This document shows, piece after piece, positions 1 to 7,816 of a stretch of 64,000 nt of DNA (its first letter is position 1; each line of letters begins with the position of its first letter). Origin of the DNA: Terriglobia bacterium (GTDB taxonomy: Bacteria; Acidobacteriota; Terriglobia; Bryobacterales; Bryobacteraceae); the NCBI GenBank assembly GCA_020073445.1, contig JAIQFE010000002.1, forward strand, positions 62,001 to 126,000. Reading direction: 5' to 3'. The translations under genes and the position numbers were made by a program. Under the pieces are notes generated by a model that was given only the letters and a program-made list of their open reading frames with translations, made no database searches and was not told the origin of the DNA.

Positions 1-84
1 ACCAATGAAACGGCGGCGGTTCAGGTAGACCTCCTTCGGCGTGACATCAGAATAGCGGAGGTCGGCAGGTTTCCGGATCAGCAT
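1..84 (-). CDS. MsrP-like molybdopterin protein, N-terminal fragment cut by the window edge
   Basis: Only the first 28 codons are in the window, reading leftwards from an ATG at 84. The visible protein has SDVTPKEVYLNRRRF, almost the same as the start of the complete MsrP just upstream, including the twin-arginine RRRF. It is therefore probably a second, tandem copy of the periplasmic methionine-sulfoxide reductase catalytic subunit or a close relative. What follows the signal region cannot be seen, so the presence of the Mo-binding cysteine is unknown. Confidence 0.6.
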   Translation of the reverse strand, partial: MLIRKPADLRYSDVTPKEVYLNRRRFIG

Positions 85-155
85 GGTTCACAGTCTCCAA
101 TCCAATAGTAACTCCGTAGAAGAGTATCCGGCGGGAGGGGTGGTTTATTCCCGGA

Positions 156-1061
156 TCAGTAGTTGCGGTCGAGGTTCATGCCCGCGTAGAGCTTCGCAAC
201 CTGGTCGCCATAGCCGTTGAACATCCGGGTCGGGATGACCTTTGGCTTCAGGAGGGTTCCTTCGCCCAGCCGCTCCTCGTCCCTCTGGCTGAAGCGGGGA
301 TGTTCGTGGTCGGGATTGACGTTGGAGTAGAAACCGTAGGCGGCGGGCCAGCTGGTGCTCCACGTGGTAGGAGGTTGCTTCTCCAAAAGACGAATCCGCA
401 CGACCGACTTGATGCTCTTGAACCCGTATTTCCACGGGATCACCAGGCGGATGGGCGCGCCGTTCTGATTGAGCAGCGTCTCGCCGTACATGCCCACGGT
501 CAGCAGCGCGAGGGGATGCATGGCTTCATCCAGGCGCAGGCCTTCGACGTAGGGAAACTGGATGCCCGCCTTCCTCGGCGAGAGCATTATATTGGGGTCG
601 TAAACGCTTTCGAAGGCGACGAACTTGGCTTTGCCCGTCGGCTGGACCTGCTTCAGCAGCGCGCTGAGCGGGAATCCGATCCAGGGCACCACGATGGACC
701 AGCCTTCCACGCAGCGGTGGCGGTAGATGCGTTCCTGCAGCGGTGCGAGCTTCAGAATCTGATCGACGTCCAGAGTTTTGGGCTGCGCCACTTCGCCTTC
801 GATTCGCACGGTCCAGGGTGAAATGGGTTTCCACTTGGGAGCATTTTGTGCGGGCTCGTCCTTGCCTGTGCCAAATTCGTAGAAGTTGTTGTAGGTGGTG
901 ACGATCTTCTGAGACGTGATCTTTTCGCCGCCCGCGTTGAACGCGGTTTTACCGGCGTTGAGGGTCGCGGCGGCGGCGGGGATTGGCAAAGCCAGAGCCG
1001 CGGTCAGGAATCGCCGCCGGTTCAAGTAGATTTCCTTGGGAGTCACGTCCGAATAACGCAT
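156..1061 (-). CDS. msrP: Protein-methionine-sulfoxide reductase catalytic subunit MsrP
   Basis: A 301-residue periplasmic molybdopterin oxidoreductase of the sulfite-oxidase fold. In this family MsrP reduces methionine sulfoxide in envelope proteins with electrons from the membrane heme protein MsrQ. The N terminus has the family hallmark SDVTPKEIYLNRRRFL, which includes a Tat signal, followed by an alanine-rich hydrophobic stretch to about residue 33. The YRHRCVEGWS segment supplies the Mo-coordinating Cys at about residue 117. I chose the ATG at 1061 because it has GGAG at a good distance and gives the normal family N terminus; the open frame runs far upstream but is antisense to the next gene. 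A second copy starts 72 bp downstream at 84. No msrQ is visible. Confidence 0.9.
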   Translation of the reverse strand: MRYSDVTPKEIYLNRRRFLTAALALPIPAAAATLNAGKTAFNAGGEKITSQKIVTTYNNFYEFGTGKDEPAQNAPKWKPISPWTVRIEGEVAQPKTLDVDQILKLAPLQERIYRHRCVEGWSIVVPWIGFPLSALLKQVQPTGKAKFVAFESVYDPNIMLSPRKAGIQFPYVEGLRLDEAMHPLALLTVGMYGETLLNQNGAPIRLVIPWKYGFKSIKSVVRIRLLEKQPPTTWSTSWPAAYGFYSNVNPDHEHPRFSQRDEERLGEGTLLKPKVIPTRMFNGYGDQVAKLYAGMNLDRNY

Positions 1062-1124
1062 GGATATCTCCGCCAATATGTTACCTCCGGTCCTGCGCAG
1101 GCTGCTAACCTCAATTTTCAGCCC

Positions 1125-2651
1125 ATGCAGCTTATCGAGCCAGCGGACAGTCGCAGAGCGGACGCGTGGCTCGTCCTTTGTCTCATCGTGCAGTCCGTGC
1201 TGCTGACAAATTCGCTCGGTCTGCTGCCAATGTGGAACGATGAGCTGTTCACAGTGCGTGCGGCGCGGCTGCCTGTCGATGCGATGCTCGAGATGGTCCG
1301 CGGCGATGTGCATCCGCCGCTGTATTTTCTGCTGGCACATTATTGGATCCGGATCGCGCCAGGCGGCGAATCCCTGGCGCAACTGCGCCTGCTGTCGGTG
1401 GTGTTCGCCCTCTTGGCCACGATTGCACTCGACCGTTTGTGGCTGAAGCATGCGCCTGCACGGCTGCGAGCATGGTGCCTGGCGTTGTGGACCGCGTCGG
1501 CATGCATGCTGTTGTACTCCCGTATGGCGCGATCGTACAGTTTGCAGGTTTTGGGATTCGTCGTGGTGTGCTGGGCGGCGCGGCGCTGGAGCGAAGACCT
1601 GGGTTCGTGGAAGAAACTGCTGATCTGGGCCGGTTCGCTGGCGGCGTTGATGTACACGCATTACGTGCCGGGGATCGCGGCGTGGGCCGGCGCGAACCTC
1701 TTGCTGCTCCGGAACGCACGCGGGCGGTCGAACCGGCTGCTGATTGGAAATGGGATCGTGCTGGCGGCTTATCTGCCTTGGCTCATGACGTTCGCATCGG
1801 TGCTGGCGGTGTGGCGCGCGAAACCCGGGCTGCTTCTGCTCACTGGTAACAGTGTGCTCGAAACGGGCGTGAAGCTGGCCTACTGGGTCTTCTCTTTTTT
1901 CTATGGCGAAGCGATTCCGTTGTGGATGCTTCCGGTGACCGCAGTGCTCGCGATTCCCGTCGTGTGGCTGCTGTGGACCGGTACCCGGACCGCTCGGATT
2001 TGGTTGTTGCCCGCTGCCGTCACAGCCTTGATCGGATTCGCGGGCGTAGCCGGCTGGGTTTCTTACGCGTTCGGTCCGGCCCGGATGTTGTTTCTGCTGC
2101 CACTGGCAATGCTCGCGTGCGCAGCGGGGGCGCACTATCACCCGCGCGCGGGAACGATAATCGCGGGGGCGCTCCTGGCCGCGAACATCGTGGGCATCGG
2201 CAGCTACTTCCAGGCGCACAATCTGTTGAACATCGGCTATCTCGCGCCGATGGACCGGATTGCGCGGGATATCGCAGGTAGTTCCTCCTCCGCCGACACG
2301 ATCGTGCTGGTCGACGGGCCCAATCTGAGCGGTGTGGTGCTGGAGTATTACCTCCCCGGTTTTTCCACCCGGCAGATTTTCACGGAGCAAGATGCCGAAT
2401 CGGCGCGGCGGGAAATCGCCAATCCCGCGATTCGGCATGTGTGGTTCATGCGCAACCCTCGCGATGTCACGCCGGACCACCTATTGGAGCGCCTGGAAAC
2501 CGACCTGCGCCAGTCTCCTGAGTTCACACCGCAAGGACAGTTACATCCCTACGTTTCGTTTTCGCCGACCCACAAGGCACTGATGCGGTTGATGAATGTG
2601 CAGGTGTCCACTGACTGGATGTACTCCGCGTGGGAATTTCGCAAGCCGTAA
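1125..2651 (+). CDS. ArnT/PMT-like integral membrane glycosyltransferase
   Basis: A roughly 508-residue polytopic membrane protein. After a short N terminus comes a first membrane segment, then a loop with WNDELFT and DVHPPLYFLL, which matches the acidic-residue and HPPLY motifs of the GT39/GT83 superfamily using polyprenyl-phosphate sugar donors. About ten further hydrophobic segments follow, then a soluble C-terminal part of about 100 residues. The acceptor cannot be told from sequence. The ATG at 1125 is the last start before the first membrane segment and has only a weak ribosome site, so the start is uncertain. It is divergent from msrP, 63 bp apart. Confidence 0.75.
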   Translation: MQLIEPADSRRADAWLVLCLIVQSVLLTNSLGLLPMWNDELFTVRAARLPVDAMLEMVRGDVHPPLYFLLAHYWIRIAPGGESLAQLRLLSVVFALLATIALDRLWLKHAPARLRAWCLALWTASACMLLYSRMARSYSLQVLGFVVVCWAARRWSEDLGSWKKLLIWAGSLAALMYTHYVPGIAAWAGANLLLLRNARGRSNRLLIGNGIVLAAYLPWLMTFASVLAVWRAKPGLLLLTGNSVLETGVKLAYWVFSFFYGEAIPLWMLPVTAVLAIPVVWLLWTGTRTARIWLLPAAVTALIGFAGVAGWVSYAFGPARMLFLLPLAMLACAAGAHYHPRAGTIIAGALLAANIVGIGSYFQAHNLLNIGYLAPMDRIARDIAGSSSSADTIVLVDGPNLSGVVLEYYLPGFSTRQIFTEQDAESARREIANPAIRHVWFMRNPRDVTPDHLLERLETDLRQSPEFTPQGQLHPYVSFSPTHKALMRLMNVQVSTDWMYSAWEFRKP

Positions 2652-2657
2652 GCAAGC

Positions 2658-3758
2658 CTACCGGCCCAGCGCTGTGCTGTCCAGTAGCTCGCCGTCGGGC
2701 TTTCGTGCTTCGACCCGGGCGGATTTGCCGTCCACGTTCACCACCACGAAGTTCTCGGTGCTGGCAACCTTGACGGTAATGTCTTTTGGGGGCGCGTCGA
2801 CGTCGTAGAGCGGTGCTCCTCCGCCGCCGGTGGTGAAGTAATGGACGCCGTTCTTCAGGTAGTGCTGATAGTTGTGATCGTGCCCGAAGAATCCCGCCGA
2901 GAGGTGGTACTTTTCGAACATCGGTTCGAGTTCGGTCATGCGCGGATTCTCGCCCTGGCGGCGCTTCACCGCGGTCTCCGGAGGGTGATGCGCAATCACG
3001 AATCGGAAGTCCGCATTCTGGGCATCGCGCAGGTCTGACTCCAGCCAGCGCAATTGCTCCTGCCAAAAGACTTCTTGCTCAGCTCTTGTCGGGGCGACAT
3101 CCTCGATATTGCTGTCCATCACGCTGAAGTGCGCATTTCCCCAGTTAAACGAGTAGTGTGGCTGGGCGTCCGTGAAGTCGAAGTAGTTCCTGGCGTTGCG
3201 CTCATGGTTGCCCAGCGAGGAGAAAAAGGCAGTCTTACGGAGCAACTCGCGCTCCACGTCGAAAAAGATCGGCCACTGGGATGAATCGGCGCCGTCAGCC
3301 ACCAGGTCTCCAGTGTGCATCACGAAATCCGGCTGGGCGTATTTGAGCATGCCGGCGATCACCGCGCGATGCACATCATGGCGCGTGCGCGTATCGCCAT
3401 AGACCACGAACTGGAACTTTGCCGGGCCCTCAGGAGGCGTTTTGAAGGATCCCTTACCGGCGTCGCCCGGGAACGCCTGGTAGTAGTAGGTGGTGCCGGC
3501 CTTCAAGTTTGGAAACACGATGCTCTCGGCATGGAGCACGGGGGACGTCTTGTCCACTTTGCCGGGCTGAGTTCCGAGCGACGCCTCGCCGGTCTCGACT
3601 ACCCACATCACCGTCGCCGTTCTCGCGCCGACGTTGACCGCGTAAGGACCGCCGACGATCTTCGCGCCCCCCGCCTGCTGGGCTGCTGCGGGCCGCGTCG
3701 GACCGCTGGCCACCAACGACAGGAACAAGACTAGGCACAGCACGGCCGCTCTTCTCAT
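2658..3758 (-). CDS. Secreted metallophosphoesterase, purple-acid-phosphatase-like
   Basis: A 366-residue exported phosphoesterase with a clear signal peptide (residues 1-27, ending at AAAQQ). A fibronectin-like N-terminal domain (about 35-110) precedes a calcineurin-type catalytic domain. Metal-site motifs appear in order: GDTRTRH, GDLVADG, GNHE, IAHHPP and GHDHNYQ, so all the usual Asp/Asn/His ligands are present. This arrangement is that of purple acid phosphatases and related secreted phosphatases, which release phosphate from esters; the exact substrate is not known. It ends 6 bp from the convergent glycosyltransferase gene. Confidence 0.85.
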   Translation of the reverse strand: MRRAAVLCLVLFLSLVASGPTRPAAAQQAGGAKIVGGPYAVNVGARTATVMWVVETGEASLGTQPGKVDKTSPVLHAESIVFPNLKAGTTYYYQAFPGDAGKGSFKTPPEGPAKFQFVVYGDTRTRHDVHRAVIAGMLKYAQPDFVMHTGDLVADGADSSQWPIFFDVERELLRKTAFFSSLGNHERNARNYFDFTDAQPHYSFNWGNAHFSVMDSNIEDVAPTRAEQEVFWQEQLRWLESDLRDAQNADFRFVIAHHPPETAVKRRQGENPRMTELEPMFEKYHLSAGFFGHDHNYQHYLKNGVHYFTTGGGGAPLYDVDAPPKDITVKVASTENFVVVNVDGKSARVEARKPDGELLDSTALGR

Positions 3759-3800
3759 TTCTAGAGCATAACCCTGAGACAGATTACAGAGTGCCGAGTT

Positions 3801-4445
3801 CTAACTGATGATCCCTTTGCGCACGGCGTACAGGATCAGTTCCGGCGCGCTGTGGAGGTTCAGCTTTTGCAGGATGTGGGTGCGGTGAGTTTCCACCGTG
3901 TACAAGCTTAGATTCAGCAGGCTCGCGATTTCCTTGTTGCTTTTGCCTTCGGCCACCAGTTGCAGGACTTCGCGCTCGCGGTTGGTGAGCAGCTCGTAGC
4001 TGTCCTCGGCGCCGAGCTCGTCGAGCTGATGCATGTAATCCTCTTTGAGCAGGCTCCGGACCGCGGGACTGAAGAAGGACTTGCCCTCCATAATCGCTCC
4101 GATGGCGGCGATCAGATCGGCCTCCGCGGAATCCTTCAGCAGATAGGCGCGCGCGCCGGCTTTGAGCGACCGGATCACATAGCTCTCGTCCTTATGCATG
4201 CTGAGGATCACCACCGCGGTATTGGGATTGCGATTGACGATCTGGCGAGTGGCCTCGACACCGTTCAGTTGCGGCATCGCGATGTCCATGATCACGACGT
4301 CGGGGTTTTCGGCCGCCGCGAGATCGACAGCCTGGCGGCCATCCGCGGCTTCGCCGACCACGCGCAGTCCCGGTTGGCGCTCCAGCAGAAGGCGCAGGCC
4401 GTTGCGCATAACGGTGTGGTCATCGGCCAGGAGAATACGGATCAC
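3801..4445 (-). CDS. NarL/FixJ-family response regulator
   Basis: A 214-residue two-domain transcription regulator. The receiver domain starts RILLADDH, with the phosphoacceptor Asp at about 54 in VIMDIAMP, and the C-terminal LuxR-type helix-turn-helix reads LTNREREVLQLVAEGKSNKEI. I place the start at the GTG at 4445, which gives the usual N terminus and leaves 7 bp to the kinase stop. An in-frame ATG farther upstream, overlapping the kinase, is an alternative. Partner of the histidine kinase directly upstream; the genes regulated are unknown. Confidence 0.87.
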   Translation of the reverse strand: MIRILLADDHTVMRNGLRLLLERQPGLRVVGEAADGRQAVDLAAAENPDVVIMDIAMPQLNGVEATRQIVNRNPNTAVVILSMHKDESYVIRSLKAGARAYLLKDSAEADLIAAIGAIMEGKSFFSPAVRSLLKEDYMHQLDELGAEDSYELLTNREREVLQLVAEGKSNKEIASLLNLSLYTVETHRTHILQKLNLHSAPELILYAVRKGIIS

Positions 4446-4452
4446 GCTGGTT

Positions 4453-5817
4453 TCAACTCGCAAGAGGTAACTCCACATCCACTCTAGTTCCGGTCCCCGG
4501 AGTGGAACGAACATGGAACTCGCCGCCCAGGTGACGGACCCGCTCTTCCATACCTACCAGCCCCAGGCCGCGCACGCGGCGGGCGTCGAAGCCCCGGCCG
4601 TCGTCTTCCACCGAGAGAACGATTCGGGAGTCCTCCTGGCGCACCACCACCCGCACGGAGCGCGCCTGAGCGTGGCGGGCGCAATTGTGCAAGGCTTCCT
4701 GGACCACGCGATAGATGCAGGTCTTCAGAGCGTCGGGCAACTCGCCGGCGGTATCGGCAGCCGCCACATGCACGCGGATTCCGGTGCGTTTGGAAACCTC
4801 GCGCGCCTGCCATTCGAGCGCCGGCACCAGGCCGAAGTCGTCGAGCATGGAGGGCCGCAGGAGCAGCGTCATGTTGCGGATGATGTTTACGCTGGCTTCC
4901 GCCAGCTTCTTGATCGAATCCACGTGCTGGCGGACGTGGGCGTCGTCCGGAGCGACATGGGCGGCGGCGTTCCCCGCTTCCATGAGCAGAGCCGAAAGGG
5001 ACTGGCCGACCTCGTCATGCAGTTCCCGCGAAATACTCCGCCGCTCTTCTTCCTGGGCGGAAACCAGGCGGGCGGACAGTTCGGTCAGTTCTTGCCGGGT
5101 CTGTAAGACCTGGCCGTAGCGCTGCTCCAGCTCCCGTTCCAGGCGCAAGGTTCGCCGGGCGGTAAACGCCGCCAACAGCAAGCCCATGCACACGGCCAGA
5201 GCCACGATCAGCGCCAACCGCCGGCGCAGACGGCCGAAGGCTTCATTCATCCGGGCGTCGGATGCCGCAAGTTGACGGGCGCTGATGGCGTCCACCTGGT
5301 CCACCATCTGGATCAGCTCGGCGCGATGCTGGCGAACCTGTTTGGATAGATACTCGGAGCCAAGGAGAAGGCGGTTTTCGGCGGGAATCTCCGAAATGAA
5401 CCCCAACAGCTTCCAGTACACCTGGAGTTCCGAATTCAATTCGCGCAGGGCCGCGCTCTCGGTGGGATCGATCAGGGCAGCGCATTCGGCTAAGGCCCGG
5501 TCGGTTTGGTCGCGGGTTTCAGCGAAACGTTCGATCTGCACCGAGCCGGTCTTTTCATCCATGCTCTTATCCCCGGACGCCAGCAGGTAATCGCGCATGA
5601 TGATGGCCGATTGGTAGATTCCGGTTCGAACCCGGTCGAGGGCGTGGTCGCGCCGCAGGTAACTGTTGCGCTCATCCAGGTCGCTGGTACGCACCTGATC
5701 GAGGATTCGCAAGGCATAGCCGCCTGCCACCAGCAGCAGTAGGAGAAGGCTCCCGAAGCCCGCCAACAGGAAGGGGCCTCCACCGGGCGTACCCCCGGTT
5801 CTGCGCAACACCGGCAT
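4453..5817 (-). CDS. NarX-type sensor histidine kinase with CHASE3-like sensor domain
   Basis: A 454-residue membrane kinase. There are membrane segments at about 16-36 and 201-219 flanking an all-helical extracytoplasmic domain of CHASE3 type. A coiled-coil linker is followed by a HisKA_3 domain with the phosphorylated His at about 267 in SISRELHDEVGQ. The HATPase domain has EALHNCARHA, DDGRGFD and GLGLVGMEERV. It is the first gene of a two-gene operon with the NarL-type regulator and presumably phosphorylates it. The signal sensed cannot be told from sequence. Confidence 0.88.
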   Translation of the reverse strand: MPVLRRTGGTPGGGPFLLAGFGSLLLLLLVAGGYALRILDQVRTSDLDERNSYLRRDHALDRVRTGIYQSAIIMRDYLLASGDKSMDEKTGSVQIERFAETRDQTDRALAECAALIDPTESAALRELNSELQVYWKLLGFISEIPAENRLLLGSEYLSKQVRQHRAELIQMVDQVDAISARQLAASDARMNEAFGRLRRRLALIVALAVCMGLLLAAFTARRTLRLERELEQRYGQVLQTRQELTELSARLVSAQEEERRSISRELHDEVGQSLSALLMEAGNAAAHVAPDDAHVRQHVDSIKKLAEASVNIIRNMTLLLRPSMLDDFGLVPALEWQAREVSKRTGIRVHVAAADTAGELPDALKTCIYRVVQEALHNCARHAQARSVRVVVRQEDSRIVLSVEDDGRGFDARRVRGLGLVGMEERVRHLGGEFHVRSTPGTGTRVDVELPLAS

Positions 5818-5911
5818 CGGACTTAAGTCTAACCCGGGCGTCCAGATAAGGAATACCGTCTACATGGGATTGCCGGTATCGCTGCCGAATGCCTTAATGG
5901 AGGAAAGCCGT

Positions 5912-6517
5912 ATGAAACAAGCGAACACTCTCATAACGGGGCTGGCTGCCATCGCGATCTTGTCCGCCGCAGCCTGTTCAAAAAAAGTGGCTGCCGTCAA
6001 TACCCCTCCCAGCGTTACGCCGGTGGCAGCCACTCCTTCTTCCCAGCCCTCGCGAACGCAGGCCAAGGCGAATGTGGACCGTCCACCAGCAGCGCCGAGG
6101 CAGGCGGCCACCCAAACGGCCAGGCCAACCACGATGCCGGCTAAAGAGCGGAAGACGCTCAGCGACGCGCTGGCGCGCCTGGAGGACGCGTTGTTCGACT
6201 ACGATAAGAGCACGATCCGCTCTGATGCCAGCGTCGCCTTGCGCGATGACGTGAACGTGATCCGCGGCATTCTGGCGGACTATCCCAACCAGAAACTGGT
6301 TATCGAAGGCCACACCGACGAGCGCGGATCGGCCGAATACAATCTGGCCCTCGGCGATCGCCGGGCTCACGCCGTGGAGGAATTCCTGTCCTCGCAGGGC
6401 ATTCCCGGACCGCAGTTGGCGGTGGTGAGCTATGGCAAGGAAAGGCCCGTGTGCACGGACGAATCGGAGACTTGCTGGCAGAAAAATCGTCGCGCGCACG
6501 TGACCGCCGCGCCTTAA
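5912..6517 (+). CDS. pal: Peptidoglycan-associated lipoprotein (Pal/OmpA C-terminal domain)
   Basis: A 201-residue outer-membrane lipoprotein. The signal ends in a lipobox (LSAAAC), followed by a Pro/Ala/Thr-rich linker and an OmpA-like peptidoglycan-binding domain from about residue 95. Diagnostic parts are FDYDKSTIR, VIEGHTDERGSAEYN and LGDRRAHAVEEFL. I chose the ATG at 5912 because GGAGGA lies nicely before it; an upstream in-frame ATG at 5864 adds no signal. Unlike the usual tol-pal arrangement, no tol genes are next to it. A strong terminator follows at 6557-6598, so it is likely transcribed alone. Confidence 0.9.
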   Translation: MKQANTLITGLAAIAILSAAACSKKVAAVNTPPSVTPVAATPSSQPSRTQAKANVDRPPAAPRQAATQTARPTTMPAKERKTLSDALARLEDALFDYDKSTIRSDASVALRDDVNVIRGILADYPNQKLVIEGHTDERGSAEYNLALGDRRAHAVEEFLSSQGIPGPQLAVVSYGKERPVCTDESETCWQKNRRAHVTAAP

Positions 6518-6556
6518 TCTTCTTCTTTCATCTTCCTACGCACCCTGCCGGAGCGA

Positions 6557-6598
6557 ACCCCCCGCCGGAACCCATGCAGTACCCGGCGGGGGTTTTTT
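6557..6598 (+). terminator. Rho-independent terminator after pal
   Basis: A 10-bp GC-only stem (CCCCCGCCGG at 6559-6568 with CCGGCGGGGG at 6583-6592) is followed directly by six T. It lies 40 bp after the pal stop codon. Confidence 0.9.
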
Positions 6599-6726
6599 CG
6601 TCTAAAACGGGTACACTGTCCTCTATGTGCCCGGCCACGTGAACATCGCTCTAGCTGAATCGAGCGCACAGCGGGTTTCAGCGTTGTGCGCGATTCAGGG
6701 ATTGGTCGGGCGCGCCGAGGAGGACT

Positions 6727-7545
6727 ATGAAGTGGTATTACGCGGAAGGCGGAAAGCAGATTGGTCCCGTGGAAGAGTCCGCGCTGGACGACTTGGTGCG
6801 CCAAGGGATCGTGCGCGATGACACCCTGGTATGGCGCGAGGGCATGGCCGCCTGGCAACGCCATGCCGCGGTCCGTGGAAGTTCCAACCCGAACCCGCCT
6901 GCCGCTCCTCCTCCAGCGCCTGCGGCGTCTATCGCGGCCTCCGCGGCTCCGTCCGGCGGGGATGTCCGTTATTGCTCCGAGTGCGGCCGTGCGGTGCCTG
7001 CAAGCCAGCTGACGAGCTATGGAGACGTGTCGGTCTGTGCTCAGTGCCAGCCGGCGTATTCGCAGCGCGCGGCAGGTCCGCGCCATTTCGGCGGATTCTG
7101 GATCCGATTCCTGGCGGTCATCATCGACGCGATTATTATCGCGGTTGTCAGCACTATCATCCGCCTCCCACTGACTTTGATGGGCATTGGAGTGGTAGGA
7201 TCGGGCTTCGGCCGCAATCCGGATCCGAGCCAAGTGCTTGCCGCCTTGCCGGCGCTCATGAGCCTGATTGGTCTGTCGTTCCTGATCAATATGGGTCTCA
7301 CCCTGGCCTACGATGTCTATTTCCTGACCACCAAGGGCGCCACCCCGGGGAAAATGGCGCTCGGCCTGAAGGTCACCCGGGCGGACGGGGGGCCGATTTC
7401 GGCGGGATTGGCCATCGGCCGTTACTTCGCCAAGTTTCTCAGCTCAATAACTCTGTGCATCGGCTTCATCATCGCCGCCTTCGACCGCGAGAAGCGTTCT
7501 CTGCACGATCATATCTGCGGAACGCGCGTTGTCTACACCCGCTAG
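6727..7545 (+). CDS. GYF_2 - zinc ribbon - RDD family membrane protein
   Basis: A 272-residue protein with three parts. Residues 1-50 (MKWYYAEGGKQIGPVEE) form a GYF_2-type domain. After a Pro/Ala linker, residues about 83-108 hold a two-CxxC zinc ribbon (CSECG and CAQC). From about 120 there is an RDD domain with FWIRFLAVIIDA, GKMALGLKV and KRSLHDHICGT. RDD proteins are membrane proteins of mostly unknown function, some linked to transport. The start has AGGAGG 5 bp upstream. It stands alone between the pal terminator and a multi-hairpin repeat. Confidence 0.85.
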   Translation: MKWYYAEGGKQIGPVEESALDDLVRQGIVRDDTLVWREGMAAWQRHAAVRGSSNPNPPAAPPPAPAASIAASAAPSGGDVRYCSECGRAVPASQLTSYGDVSVCAQCQPAYSQRAAGPRHFGGFWIRFLAVIIDAIIIAVVSTIIRLPLTLMGIGVVGSGFGRNPDPSQVLAALPALMSLIGLSFLINMGLTLAYDVYFLTTKGATPGKMALGLKVTRADGGPISAGLAIGRYFAKFLSSITLCIGFIIAAFDREKRSLHDHICGTRVVYTR

Positions 7546-7550
7546 AGCGA

Positions 7551-7637
7551 GGAGGGCAGGATTTACCCTGCGCGGAGCTTCAGCTCCGCCGGACCGCGAG
7601 GCTGAAGCCTCGCGCGGACTGAAGTCCGCCCCACCCC
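7551..7637 (+). repeat. 87-bp multi-hairpin repeat, copy A
   Basis: A string of four short palindromes: GGCAGGATTTACCCTGC, GCGGAGCTTCAGCTCCGC, GCGAGGCTGAAGCCTCGC and GCGGACTGAAGTCCGC. The same 87 bp occurs in reverse orientation at 16865-16951 with only 4 mismatches by my alignment. Both copies sit just after a stop codon, as REP-like elements often do. Confidence 0.88.
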
Positions 7638-7665
7638 AGTCACTCTCGGCAGAACCGCATCCGGC

Positions 7666-7724
7666 AGAAGCTTCAGCTCCGCTGGATCGCGAGGCTGAAG
7701 CCTCGCGCGGACTCAAGTCCGCCC
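7666..7724 (+). repeat. Multi-hairpin repeat, partial copy B
   Basis: A shorter direct copy of the 7551-7637 repeat that keeps three of the four palindromes (AGCTTCAGCT, GCGAGGCTGAAGCCTCGC, and an imperfect GCGGACTCAAGTCCGC). It lies 28 bp after copy A in the same orientation, giving a tandem cluster between the RDD gene and the TPR gene. Confidence 0.85.
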
Positions 7725-7816
7725 ACTCTAGGCCCGCACCCAGGACTATTTACCTAGGACCGTCCCAGGACTGGGGGTTCGTTGCAACCCCCTGATTTTA
7801 GCGTCAAGATAGAGCT

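Noticed and set aside
156-2480. A 774-codon open frame on the minus strand
   Set aside because: Only the last 301 codons are msrP. The upstream part is antisense to the membrane glycosyltransferase and has a Gln/Arg/His-rich composition typical of a reverse-frame shadow in GC-rich DNA.
7529-7795. An 88-codon ORF over the repeats after the RDD gene
   Set aside because: Its protein is just the translated hairpin repeat (GASAPPDREAEASRGLKSA, repeated), an artefact often seen in such repeats.
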